The notes below the pieces were generated by a model. The model made no database searches. It was not told the DNA's origin and was given only the letters and a program-made list of their open reading frames with translations. The translations under genes were made by a program, and so were the position numbers. From Dermatemys mawii (lineage: Eukaryota; Chordata; Testudines; Dermatemydidae): DNA of 64,000 bases. Of the stretch, positions 1 through 10,022 are shown in pieces. The stretch is from contig ML677335.1 in the NCBI GenBank assembly GCA_007922305.1, forward strand, positions 43,722,218 through 43,786,217, written 5' to 3'. Within the stretch, counting starts at the first letter, position 1; each line of letters begins with the position of its first letter.

Positions 1-92
1 AGTCATGGCAGAATGCCCCATAGTGCTGGGTGCTGTACAAACCCAGAACACAAAGGCAGTCTCACCCTATTCCAAAGAGTTTACAGTCTAAG
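1..92 (+). repeat. MIR-like SINE fragment (copy 1)
   Basis: This block resembles the stretch at 30899-31034: both carry a phrase about a common gene-order word pattern, 'gtgctgggtgctgtacaaac' versus 'gtgctaggtgctgtacaaac', followed by an 'aaagag(t/c)tt(a/g)cagtct' tail. Two diverged copies in one window show that it is dispersed. I recall this unit as a MIR-type amniote SINE, but the family name is from memory. The left end runs off the window. Confidence 0.5.
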
Positions 93-1084
93 AAGGGTCC
101 TATTTTCCTTCTGCTGATGGCAATTATGCAAAACTGAACTAGGATTCTGTTATTCAGAAATGTGTCCTCACAGAGAAATAACAAGAGCTGTGAATTAAAA
201 CCGGTTTAATTATTTCCATGCAAATTTGTGTCCACATCTGGCCTAAGAAACAGATTCACCAGCTGCTTCACTAGGGTTTGACACATTTCTTTTCCTTTGT
301 TTACTGTGCAGAATGCTGTAATGTTCATACTTACTACTGGAACTTAAGTAAGGAGTGAGATCCTTGTTATGTTAAGCATCAGGGGGTAGCCCTGTTAGTC
401 TGTATCCGCAAAAACAAGTAGTAGTCCAGTGGCACTTTAAAGACTAACAGATTGTTGTTATGTTGTTTCATTGTTGTTTTCTGTGTGGGTAGTAAAAGAA
501 AAGTAAAGACAGCTTCTTTTTTTAAGCTGTACAAATTGCCATATGATGTGGGAGGGAAATTATTTTAATTTCCAAAGGGCCTAATTGACTTAGAAGCCCC
601 AAGTTGTGTTGACTTTCAACGGGACTTGGGCTCCACAAATCTCATAGGTCCTTTAGAAAATATAATAAGAATAGTTCATTTGGATTATATTAGTGCTTAG
701 ATACCACCCTGCTGGGAGCTTTTCGGTAGAGAATGGTGTGTAGGGACTAGATCGATGGGTCCATCGAGCTAGCTCATCTCACTGGTCTCCAGACCCAAGG
801 CCCCATTGTGCTGAGCGCTCAGGGGGTCTTTTCATTGACTCCAGGGGAGTGTGGGTGAGGGCCTGGAGGCAGACCTGCCCACTGCGTCCGTAGGGGAGTT
901 GGCCCTTCGGCCCTTTATTACCAGCTCAGAGGTGTCTAATAGTCCCCTGAGCGCGCAAAGAAAAGGAGCCTGGAGCTAGAGAAATGAGCTAGCCCAGTTT
1001 ACCTGCTTCAGCGAAAGCCCCCTCCTGTATCCCCCTCCATTGCCCAGCATCGCCGTTATCAACTGCCCTGCCCCTTTCCCCTCA
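93..1084. other. Upstream non-coding flank of CXCL12
   Basis: No exon or long conserved reading frame is recognised. The stretch holds one interspersed repeat (377-452) and otherwise looks like ordinary AT-rich intergenic DNA that becomes GC-richer towards the promoter. Distal control elements of the chemokine gene could be here but none can be named from sequence alone. Confidence 0.5.
377..452 (+). repeat. Interspersed repeat fragment, turtle-type
   Basis: The phrases 'ggtagccctgttagtctgta' and 'ggcactttaaagactaacag' are ones I associate with a very abundant interspersed repeat of turtle genomes. Only about 76 bases are present, so it is a truncated copy. The class is not decided here. The call rests on recollection of the family rather than on a second copy inside this window. 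Confidence 0.45.
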
Positions 1085-1861
1085 CCTCCCAGGCGGGCGC
1101 CTCTGAAACGCAGCCCCCGCGTTTGACTCGAAGCCTCAGTGTTTATTTAAAGGACTGAATGGCAACAAAACAGGCCGGGAGACAGTGAGACCTGCTCGAG
1201 TCAATTACACTTGACAATGCCGTAATGGCCCGCGGTAAGTGGCCCCATTAGCCCGCCGGGCTCGGCGAGGCTGTGGGGCCTTTTCAGGGGAGGTGCCGCT
1301 AACCCAGCGGCATCTGCGAGACAAAGGAGCAGAGACGGGCCTGGAGGTGTGGAACCGGGCTGGGCTGACGGGGAACGGGGGTGTTTACACGCAAGGAAAA
1401 GCATCCCCGATGCCAGGGCCCTGAGGGCCTGTTGTTGCCGTCCGGCTGGCCGGGGTAAACGCGCGCGAGGGAAGGGGGCAGTGGGTGACCCCAGTGTCAA
1501 CACAGGGCAATCGGGACATGTACCCCACCCCAGATCAGTGTGACTACGGGGGGGCCCAGAAGCGAGCCACATCCCACGTGGGCTTTACCCGGGTTAGGCC
1601 AATGGGGGGGTAATCCCTCCCCCCTCCCCTGACAAGTGCATTGGGGGGGATCAGGCCTGTCCCCCACGCCTGCCCACCCCCTCTTCCTGCAGCCTCCCCG
1701 GGGCAGCGGGGCATCGATTCTGCGGCTGGTCCCCGGGCTCCGCAGCTCGCGAGCGACTCGCTGTCTGGTCGGGTTCCAGCGGGGGGAGCCGAGGAAGGAT
1801 GTAATAACATGCCACGGGCAATAAATCATCGCTGGCGACTCCCCTCCCCCTCGCCGCCCCC

Positions 1862-1955
1862 CTCTATAGAGGGGAGGGGACCAGGCATTTCAGCACAGCT
1901 CCGCCGGCAGCCGCCGCCTCCGGACTTTCACTCCCAGCTCGCCCCCTTCGCCGGC
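1862..1955 (+). promoter_or_regulatory. CXCL12: Core promoter and 5' UTR of CXCL12
   Basis: A TATA-like word (ctataga) sits near 1863-1869 inside 'cccctctatagaggggag', which is nearly self-complementary. About 60 bases downstream is 'ctttcactcccagctc', which resembles the start of the mammalian CXCL12 5' UTR as I remember it. The initiation site would then lie around 1890-1925, leaving a short 5' UTR before the ATG at 1956. The exact start needs transcript data. Confidence 0.45.
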
Positions 1956-2016
1956 ATGGACGGGAAAGCCCTGGCGCTGCTCGCTTGCCTGCTGCTCGCC
2001 CTCTCCCTCTCGGAGG
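1956..2016 (+). CDS. CXCL12: CXCL12 exon 1, signal peptide
   Basis: The exon encodes residues 1-20 plus the first base of codon 21: a start Met, a short polar stretch with one Lys, then a Leu/Ala-rich hydrophobic core ending in Ser-Leu-Ser-Glu. This is a standard secretory signal peptide. By analogy with the human protein, cleavage would leave Lys22 as the first residue of the mature chemokine. The donor is G|GTAAGT at 2017-2022, a near-ideal splice site. The ATG at 1956 is chosen because it gives the expected signal length. The signal sequence itself differs from the human one, as is usual, while the mature part is highly conserved. Confidence 0.93.
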
Positions 2017-2094
2017 GTAAGTGCGCTGGAGCCCCCCGGGCCGCGGCGGCCTTTTCCCTCTGCCCCGGCGCGGTGGGGCTGGAGCTAAGATCGC

Positions 2095-2111
2095 GGGGGG
2101 GGGGGGGGGGG
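2095..2111 (+). repeat. Poly-G run of 17
   Basis: An uninterrupted run of 17 G lies 78 bases inside intron 1, just downstream of the first splice donor. Such a run on the transcribed gene's coding strand can vary in length and can form G-quadruplex structures. Confidence 0.9.
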
Positions 2112-4734
2112 AGCGCTGCCAGCCCACGGGAGGGAAACTTTCCAAAGCCCCGGCCCGCCCGCAGCTCGTCTTCTCCGTTGGGAAGGAGGCAGCGGCAAGG
2201 CGACGTTTGGGAGCGATCCCCACGGGCGGATCTCGCCACGGCTGGGACTTGGCGCCCGTCCCCCGTGGGCATTGGCGCGGGTGTCCTTGCCCAGCCGTGG
2301 CCGGTTCTGTACAAAGTCCTGTCCCCAGCCCCTCCCGGGCGCCTTCCCCGTCTCCCGGGCGCTGCAGCGATCGCCGAGCAGGGGCCGGCGGAACCGGGGT
2401 GGGAGCGGGGCGATGTGCTCGGGCAGGCTGCCGAGGGGTCCTGGGCGCAAAGCGAGAGCCGGCCTGGGTGGGTCTGTGATGACAAACCAGCGACACCCCC
2501 TCCCCCGGCTAACGGAGCGCAGCGCCAGGCGACCCCTTAGCGGCTGCGGTCGGAGCTCTGGGTCTGCTCCTAGCCGGCCTCGGGCGGCCACTTGTTCGCG
2601 GGACTTGTTCCCCTGGAGCAGAGACCAGCCCTCCTTCCTTCGGAGAGCAGCGCGGGGGGAAGGAAAGTGAATCGGCGCTGGCCGCTCCAGCCCGGGCAGC
2701 TGGCGGCCCCCCGGATCTGCTGGGAGCTGGATCTGGGGACACCGGGTAACTTTGCTGACCGGCACCGCCGGCCTGGGTGCGTGTGTTGAGTGTCTGTGAG
2801 TCTGGGTGTGCAGCGGTGGGGCTGCTGATGGGGGAGGGGTTGGTTTACACCTGTGTCTTGTGGCGCTCGGGAGACCCCCGGGACCCGGGTTCCTGCCAAC
2901 CTATGTTGATCCCGGTGCGCCCCACGGGGCTGACCGTGCGCCCGGACCGGACGCTTTTAGACTGCAAATGCGAACGAAGCGCTGCTGCTACGCTCATCCG
3001 ACGTTTTCCATGACAAAAGCCCCCCTAGAACTAGCGCCTGCTCTTGGGAAACGAGGAAAACCCCGGCCGCCTTGAGACAACAGAAGTGCCCCGCTTCCCT
3101 GGCTTGCGCGGGGCTGGAAGGTGGGGAGCGGGCCCCTGGAGCGATCAGACCCTTTCAGGCCGTGAATGTTTGTGTGGACGTGAGAGAGAGAAACTCCTAA
3201 GTGCAACCGTGGCAGGCAGCTCTGTGCAGGATACATCGGGTACGTGCTTTGTACATCTCTTTGGCGTGCAAATGAATCCGATGTAAGATAGCACTCTCCC
3301 CAGGATCAGTTCGGATTCTCTGAACACCAGGGGCGTTTAGACGCAGGTTGATCAACATTTTTGGAGGCGCAAAATTGTATTTAAGAAGGAGAAAGATGTA
3401 AACCCGACCTGGCCTCAAAGGTAGATAAATGAAATCACTACCCGCCTCCCCAGGGCAGAGCGCGAAGGGGTTTTTTGTGCACTGCGAGGGGTCGCTCTGT
3501 AGGCAGATGGGATGCTGATCACACTCGCGTTTCTCACTCCTTGGGCCATGAAGTTTCTCCAGGCTGGGATATGGTCCTGCAAACGGCTCTTTGTAATTTG
3601 CACGATCCCTGCCCGAGGTCTCCGGGCATGAATTTATCCCCGTCGGTTTCCTCCGCGGAACTAGAAAGAAAACCCAAGGGGAGGCAGGGGAATTTCGCTG
3701 TGTTAGTTTCACTCCCAAGATATTGACAAGGGGCCCGATCCGGTTGCCTCCAATGGCAAAAATCCCACTGCCTTGACGGGTGCAGGATTGGGCCCTAGCA
3801 GCCCCTGGACTCGCTTACATGTGGGTGCCCCCCTCTGCTGAGGCATTGGGAGGCAGAGATCCCAGCTCTCCCACTATTTCATCTCTCCTGCCCCCACCCC
3901 GCATCTGGACTGTAACCCCTGGGCAGACTGTGGCTGGCTGCAGCCTGGGGAAACTGAGCAAGGGGTAGTGGTGACCATCTGAACCCATCTCCCTGTTCCC
4001 ATGGGCACGGCTTCCTAGCGGCACAGCCCTGCCTACGGGCCAGCTGCCCTGGCCGCGGGGGGCTCCTGCAGCCCCTCGGCCCCTGGCACACCTGAGGAGG
4101 AGGGGGTGCTGCTCCAGCAGCAGCTGCAGGCAGGCTCCTTGCAGGGGCTGAGTTCTCCGGGTTTGTGGGTTTAGAGAGGAAGGGGTGTGTGTGTGTATCA
4201 GGGGTTGCATTAATAACTAAAGAAAACACTGAGCTAGGAGCAGACCTCCTCCCCCATCCCCAATCTTATTATTAAAAGTGGAACAATTTCATCATGAGGT
4301 GAAAATGTTGAATACAGCAATATTCAACAGCCCCCCTCCCCTCCCCTCCCCCTCCCCAAACCCTCTCTATAGGAGGGATGTCCCAAGCCCCCGGGACCGG
4401 CAGGAGTCCAGGGACCACCTGTGAGTGGTGCTGCAGCGGGGGGAGGGAGATGCCCGATAAAGGGGTCTCAGGGGCTGCTCCTTGCAGTGGGAGTGAAGGG
4501 TGATTTCCCACTCCACGCTCAGCCTGCTGGTTGGTTTCTGATCGGCAATGGAAAGCTGGCTATAGCAGATGGGTCAGTGTCCTGATAAAACAGCCCCCCT
4601 GAGTTAAGTCCTGCCGTCCTTCCTCAGGCAAAACTCCCCGTCATCCATTGCTTAAGCAGACACGGTGGGCTTGGCAGGTGCTGTTGGCCCTCTTCTCTAC
4701 TGTGTCTTCCCCTACACAGAGGTGTGTTTGTAGG
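2112..4734. other. Intron 1, first part
   Basis: No second gene or long dispersed element is recognised. The first kilobase is GC-rich promoter-proximal DNA. A short GT microsatellite lies at about 4184-4196 and a pyrimidine-rich tract at about 4330-4360. First introns of chemokine genes often carry enhancers, but nothing specific can be named. Confidence 0.5.
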
Positions 4735-5923
4735 GCAGGATACACGACATTGGTTAAAAGACAGGGAACAAAGGGTAAGAATAAATGGTAAATTTTCAGA
4801 ATGGAGATGGGTAACTTGTGGTGTTCCCCAAGGGTCAGTCCTAGGACCAATCCTGTTCAACTTATTCATCAGTGATTTGGAGTAAGGGGTAAACAGTGAG
4901 GTGGCAAAGTTTGCAGATGATACTAAACTGCTCAAAATAGTTAAGACCCAAGCAGACTGTGAAGAACTTCAAAAAGATCTCAGGAAACTAAATGACTGGG
5001 CAACAAAATGGCAAATGAAATTTAATGTGGATAAATGTAAAGTAATGCACTTTGGAAAAAATAACCCCAACTATACATACAATATGATGAGGGCTAATTT
5101 AGCTACAACTAATCAGGAAAAAGATCTTGGAGTCATCGTGGATAGTTCTCTGAAGACGTCCATGCAGTGTGCAGCGGCAGTCAAAAAAGCAAACAAGATG
5201 TTAGGAATCATTAAAAAAGGGATAGAGAATAAGACGGAGAGTATCTTATTGCCCTTATACAAATCCATGGTGCGCCCACATCTTGAATACTGTGTACAAA
5301 ATGCCATCTCCTCATCTCAAAAAGGATATACTGGCATTAGAAAAGGTTCAGAGAAGGCAACTAAAATGATTAGGAGTTTGGAACGTGTCCCATATGAGGA
5401 GAGATTAAAGAGGCTAGGACTTTTTAGCTTGGAAAAGAGGAGAGTAAGGGGGGATATGATAGAGGTATATAAAGTTATGAGTGGTGTGGCGGAAGTGAAT
5501 AAGGAAAAGTTATTTACTTGTTCCCATAATAGAAGAACTAGGGGCCACCCAATGAAATTAATGGACAGCAGGTTTAAAACAAATAAAAGGAAGTTCTTCT
5601 TCACACAGCGCACAGTCAACCTGTGGAACTCCCTGCCTGAGGAGGCTGTGAAGGCTAGGACTATAACAGGGTTTAAAAGAGAACTGGATAAATTCATGGA
5701 GGTTAAGCCCATTAATGGCTATTAGCCAGGCTGGGTAAGGAATGGTGTCCCTAGCCTCTGAGTGTCAGAGGTGGGTGATGGATGGCAGGAGAGAGATCAC
5801 TTGATCATTACCTGTTAGGTTCACTCACTCCAGGGCACCTGGCATTGGCCACTGTTGGTAGACAGGATACTGGGCTAGATGAACCTTTGGTCTGATCCAG
5901 TACAGCCATTCTTATGTTCTTAT
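4735..5923 (+). mobile_element. CR1 LINE, 5'-truncated, 3' end complete
   Basis: This is the 3' third of a CR1 non-LTR retrotransposon inserted in intron 1 in the gene's orientation. It runs from the middle of the reverse transcriptase (the sequence for RINGKFSEW and [18 protein letters not shown] words near 4770-4860) through the C-terminal part of ORF2 to a 3' UTR. It ends in 'attcttatgttcttatgg' at about 5905-5923, the CR1 terminal repeat. CR1 elements move by target-primed reverse transcription and are usually 5' truncated, as here. The open frame at 4901-5725 suggests a fairly young copy. Confidence 0.9.
4901..5725 (+). pseudogene. CR1 ORF2 remnant (reverse transcriptase C-terminal part)
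   Basis: A 274-residue open frame starts within the RT palm. It shows the catalytic FADDTKLL motif at residues 4-11, then WQMKFNVDKCKVMHFG, VRPHLEYC near residue 127, and [10 protein letters not shown] near residue 173. It ends with a typical CR1 C terminus (NLWNSLPEEA, then a KFME-like end). The N-terminal endonuclease and first RT motifs are missing and an in-frame stop precedes it, so it cannot make a working enzyme. Residues about 132-152 read in the wrong frame compared with the family (see findings). Confidence 0.88.
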
Positions 5924-5930
5924 GGTGTCA

Positions 5931-6190
5931 GGGCTTGTTTACATGAAGAAATTCTAGATTCAGATGGGAAGTTAAACCGCTGTAGCCCGGGTGTGGACAC
6001 ACTCATTTTAGTATAAGAGGCCTTTTTTGGGAAGTTATCTTGTACCTGTTTGGAAGGTGTTTAAGCCAAAACGGGAAAAGGCCCCTATCCTGGAATGAGT
6101 CTCCGCATGGAGGGCTAGATAGGTTTAACTATATGTGTGCTATTGTACCGGGGGTAGCTGACTCGACTGTCCCATGTAGACGAGCCTTTG
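5931..6190. mobile_element. MITE-like element with inverted ends
   Basis: The left end 'cagggcttgtttacatga' and the right end 'tcccatgtagacgagccttt' are imperfect inverted copies of each other (GGCTYGTYTACATG in common). The element is about 260 bases, has no coding capacity, and begins only a few bases after the CR1 3' end. I recall related 'cttgtctacatg' elements as non-autonomous hAT-type transposons of turtles. A clean 8-bp target duplication is not visible, so the class is tentative. Confidence 0.5.
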
Positions 6191-8591
6191 GCTTTCCTCT
6201 GTAAAAACCCAGTGGAGCGAAGGCTCTGTTTTACTGCACAATAAGCCAGGTGCGGCCAGCCCCAGGGGTATCACTCTGGCCTCACCTGGCCACCTAAGGG
6301 TCTTGCCTCTGCTCAAGTTTACAGGGAGATAAAAGGGGTGGAGCTGGAAGGGGTAAATTCCAGCTCCAGGGGGACATACCCACACCAGCTCTGAGCTGCT
6401 ACCAGGCTTAGAACAGAGAGGCACCCTGTCTGTGGGCTTGTTATCATGCTGCTCCACCTCCATCCTGCTCTGAGCCTGCTAGCTGGATCCGAGCAGCTAC
6501 ACCTGCAGCTCCAGGCGGAGAGACCCCCTGTGGATCAGAGCCTGGTGCTGGCGTTTGACTGAGATTGCTGAAGCACTGTAGCTATCCTGGTAAAATGCAG
6601 TGATCGCCTGGGAGAGACCTGCCTTCTTCTCAGTGGAGACATAGCCCTCGTGTGTGTCCCTCGGCACTGGGGAGGGAGAGCTCTGGGGAAGTCATTGCCT
6701 CCCTAGTCTGCAGCACTCACAGGGCAGCTGCAAGCAGAGGAACCCTGGCTTCCCAGGGCCGATGCTGAGAGCTGACTGGATGCAATTGCTGCCCACTCCC
6801 CGGTGTTCTTTGCAATGCCCATTGTAATGAGATGCTGCCTTTGCAAAAAGAGTGCGGGTTTAAGGCTTGTGCAGCCTCACTTTGACATATATGTTCCCTG
6901 GGTTATAAAATCACTAGTCAGTAGATATTGATGTCTAGCCCAGGGGATTACCCTGATTCCCCTATGGGACAAACGCTATGGATACTGACCAACAGTCCTT
7001 TCACACCTGCCGCCACGGTTGTTACCCTCTGGTCCAGATTCTGACCACCAGAGTAAAACTGGAGGATTCTGCTACGGTTGGTGGAGTTACTCTGCCTTTC
7101 TTGCCTGCAATTGCTCTGCAGTGGGGATCGGACACTGGGCTCACACAATCTTTCATAAAGGTTGCCTGTGATAAGGATTTTCCTGTAATTTCCGAAGAAA
7201 TGATGGCATCACCCAGCATTATGCCCCAGGGTATGTTTGAGGGTAACTGGAGACAAATATCAGTCAGTGTCTAATGTTTACAGATCAGGTGCAGTTTTAC
7301 TGGCTGCCTCTTTTTTGACCTTCCCAGACAGCAGTTTAAGGAGCTTGCAGCTTGTGCGGGATTCAAAGCCCCTTTCTGTTCCATAGCCTTTGAGGACAGC
7401 TTTGTTTGGGTACTGAGCTCTGCTGTGTAGCAAAACAAACAGAGATGTGGAAGGCTACACTGGATCCAAAACTCCTTCAGACGCTGGGGAATTTGGATCT
7501 GAACCCAGATCCTGTGCCAGACTTCACGGATCAGGTCCCTTCCTCTTTATAAACAATCTTCCCTCAAAGAGCGCACAACCAGCAACTGAACAACTATCCA
7601 ATGCTGCCCCCGACTCTGTTCTAGTGTGTAGATGTTTCTGGAAGGAGGCACAATTTCAGCTGTGTACACACTGGCGGCTGGCTAATGCAGTCCCTCCAGA
7701 CCTCAGTGGGGGCTAAGCCTGGGGACAGAGGTCAGGTTCAGCCCCCAGAGTGAGCCAGGATGTCCTGCATACCCCTTCTCCTGCAGAATTTTAAGCTCAG
7801 GGGCTAGATATGGTCCTGCTCCCATTGAAGTTGATGGCAAACTACCGTTGGTTTTAGCAGTATGGAATCCATGAAGAGCATGGAATGACTCCCGACCGGG
7901 TGTCATGAATGGCTGTGATTGTGTCTTGTGCAGGGAAGTTCAGAAGGATCCGAATCTGCACTGTTGATGCCCTGTCTCCTGCTGCGGAGCGCCTGCTCTG
8001 GGAGCAGCCCACTGCCAGAAGGCGCTTGGCAGTGTGAATACAGGTCTGGCCGTATGGCAGGACCCTGGGAAAGCTCCCAAAGGCCCTGGCATGCGCTGCC
8101 TCAGATCAGTTCCCAGCCAGGAGCTTGCACCTGGGCAGAGCTGCTTGTTTTGATTTGGACTCCCTGGAATTCCTGGCTTTCTGCTGCCTACCTTCTAATC
8201 TGGCCTCAGGTCAAAATCATTTGGCAAGAATAACAGAGCAGACAAGTGCTCCACTCTTCTAGCCTTTATCTCATCTAATTACCAGCAGCAACTCAGGACA
8301 ATTGAGTGGCTCCTTATTCTAATCTCTTCTCCATTTCTTAGGGTCCAGTTTCTCACCCCTTCCTTTGTCTTCTAAAATCACAAGCAGCAGGATTAGAAGG
8401 CCCCCGATGGGAACTGGAGAGGTTTTTGACACACTGCTCCAAGGCCACAGTTCTTCCATGGCTCTCTTCATCTATATGTTTTCTTCATGTCTACTTAGGA
8501 GAGGAACTGTAGGTGCCACTAGGCTGCAGCTTGGCACCACTGCCCAGGAGGAATGAGTAACACGTGTCCTCTCTATTTCTGCATCCCACAG
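6191..8591. other. Intron 1, last part
   Basis: No gene or clear repeat is recognised except short phrases of the 'gggcctgatcc' kind near 7790-7850. The stretch ends in a polypyrimidine-rich tract and the acceptor CACAG at 8587-8591. Confidence 0.45.
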
Positions 8592-8709
8592 AGAAACCCG
8601 TCAGCCTGACCTACCGATGCCCCTGCAGGTTCTACGAGAGCAACGTGGCTAAAGCCAACGTCAAGCACCTCAAAATCCTGACCACCCCGAACTGCTCGCT
8701 GCAGATTGT
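8592..8709 (+). CDS. CXCL12: CXCL12 exon 2, chemokine core
   Basis: The exon is 118 bases, which matches the human exon 2 length I know. It encodes residues 21-59 and two bases of codon 60. The mature N terminus KPVSL (22-26), which contacts and activates CXCR4, is fully conserved. The CXC motif is Cys30-Pro-Cys32. RFYES (33-37) corresponds to the receptor-docking RFFES of mammals. KHLK (45-48) is the basic heparan-sulfate-binding cluster. Cys55 pairs with Cys30 by homology. The donor is GT|GTAAGT at 8710. Substitutions relative to human are conservative (Ser27 to Thr, Ala to Ser at 56). Confidence 0.96.
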
Positions 8710-9259
8710 GTAAGTCTCTGGATGCTTTTTTAGGCTTTCCTTGCCCTCAGATGGTAAGTTGGGCAAGGAAGGATTTCGCCAATCTCTGTAAAAGGTGCCG
8801 CAGTCTCCATGCACTGCCCCAGCGTGGGTTTGAAGGTGCCTGGGGGCGGGGCCCAGTGCCTCCTGCAAGGTACAGAGCAGAGCAAGCAGAACAGTTTCGC
8901 TTTGCACATTTCCTCGATGGAAAACAGCTTTTTGACTGTTTTCAGAAAACAAGAATCCATTTTTATTGATGGGGGAAAGGGGGAGCGTTTTCAGAAGAAA
9001 AAAAAATGAATGGAAATTTGAGGGGGTTCATCAAAAACCCCAAGTCCAAAAAAGAACAAAGACAAAGTTAGATTATAAAGCCATAAACATTTGAAAAAGT
9101 AATTTTGGTTGAAAATTTTCATGGGGAAGAAAAGAAATTCTCCAGCAGCTCTAGTTCCGAGTAGCCTCAGCTCTTCTGGGAGGCATGATTATCAGGTCCT
9201 CTTTGCACAGTCCAATCCTCTGTGCTCAGTTCCTGCTACTGTCCAGAGTTCTGCCATGG
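8710..9259. other. Intron 2, start, with A/T-rich repeat family
   Basis: About 8900-9115 is rich in GAAA and TTTC words and includes 'ggttgaaaattttcatggg'. It matches in style the family seen repeatedly between 32 and 59 kb ('agagctggttgaaa...'). No coding signal is present. Confidence 0.4.
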
Positions 9260-9267
9260 ATCTAGAT

Positions 9268-10014
9268 CAGTGGTTCCCAAACTGGAGTTCGTGAACCAGT
9301 GGGGGTTCGTGAAATGTTACAGGGGGTTCTTGGGAAAAAATTTCTTAATGGCAGACAGAACTGGCCTTAGGGACTCTGGGCAGCACGGGGCCAGTAGCCC
9401 GGAGCCCCTGGACTTCCAAGAGCTAAGCAAATCAAAGCCAGCATATCTATCACACTGAGGAGATTTAAACTTCAAGACTTCTTATAAGAAATGGAAAGGG
9501 AGGTGGATATTTTTTGCTGTTTTTAAAATGAAATAGGCAGCTAGTATTGTTTTTTAAATTATTATGAAGAACAAGTTTAAGCTTTGTTGTAACATGCGTT
9601 ATTTGCCTGGACTGCTCAAAACCTGAATGCTTGTGTAGGAAGAACTGTTCGAGTTGGTTTATTGAATCTCTTCATGCTGTTTCACATCTGATACTCCTTG
9701 ATGAAACATAGGAGCTTTGTCTTATAACAGGCTTATTCAAAGTTATACAAGTTACAAAAGTGAGATGTTGGAAGTGCGTGGCCATTTTAATAATGCAATA
9801 AAAGTACTGCAATGATCAATAATAATTAATAATAAATAGTGTGTAATAAGTATGTCATAAAAACAAATTATATATTTCCAAGATCACTGCTTTTATAATT
9901 TATACGCAGGTAAAGGAGAAAACCCCTGTAAATATTCATTTTTAGGAGGCCATTCGTGAGACTTGACATTTTAATGAAAGGGGTTCACTGGTTGTTAAAG
10001 TTTGGGAACCAGAG
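9268..10014. mobile_element. Non-autonomous hAT-like DNA transposon
   Basis: The left end reads 'cagtggttcccaaact' and the right end, inverted, reads 'ctctggttcccaaact', giving terminal inverted repeats of about 16 bases with two mismatches. The flanks are atctagat (9260-9267) and atctagag (10015-10022), a 7-of-8 target duplication as expected for hAT transposons. The 747-base body has no transposase frame, so it must have been moved by an enzyme encoded elsewhere. It sits in intron 2, in a neutral place well away from the splice sites. Confidence 0.8.
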
Positions 10015-10022
10015 ATCTAGAG

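Larger units (their letters stand above)
1085..3110. promoter_or_regulatory. CXCL12: CpG-rich promoter region of CXCL12
   Basis: This region is clearly richer in G, C and CpG dinucleotides than the rest of the window. It spans the first exon and the start of intron 1, as expected for a CpG-island promoter. It contains GC-box-like runs and a 17-G homopolymer at 2095-2111. Many long open frames on both strands here are a by-product of GC content and should not be read as genes. Edges were judged by eye. Confidence 0.7.

Noticed and set aside
1641..2540. A 299-codon open frame on the plus strand across the CXCL12 promoter and exon 1
   Set aside because: It runs through the first splice donor and the poly-G run, has low-complexity Pro/Gly/Arg/Ala content, and several equally long frames exist on both strands, as expected in a CpG island.
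5931..6198. An 8-bp target duplication for the MITE-like element
   Set aside because: The bases before 5931 (tatggtgt) and after 6190 do not match, so only the inverted ends are claimed.
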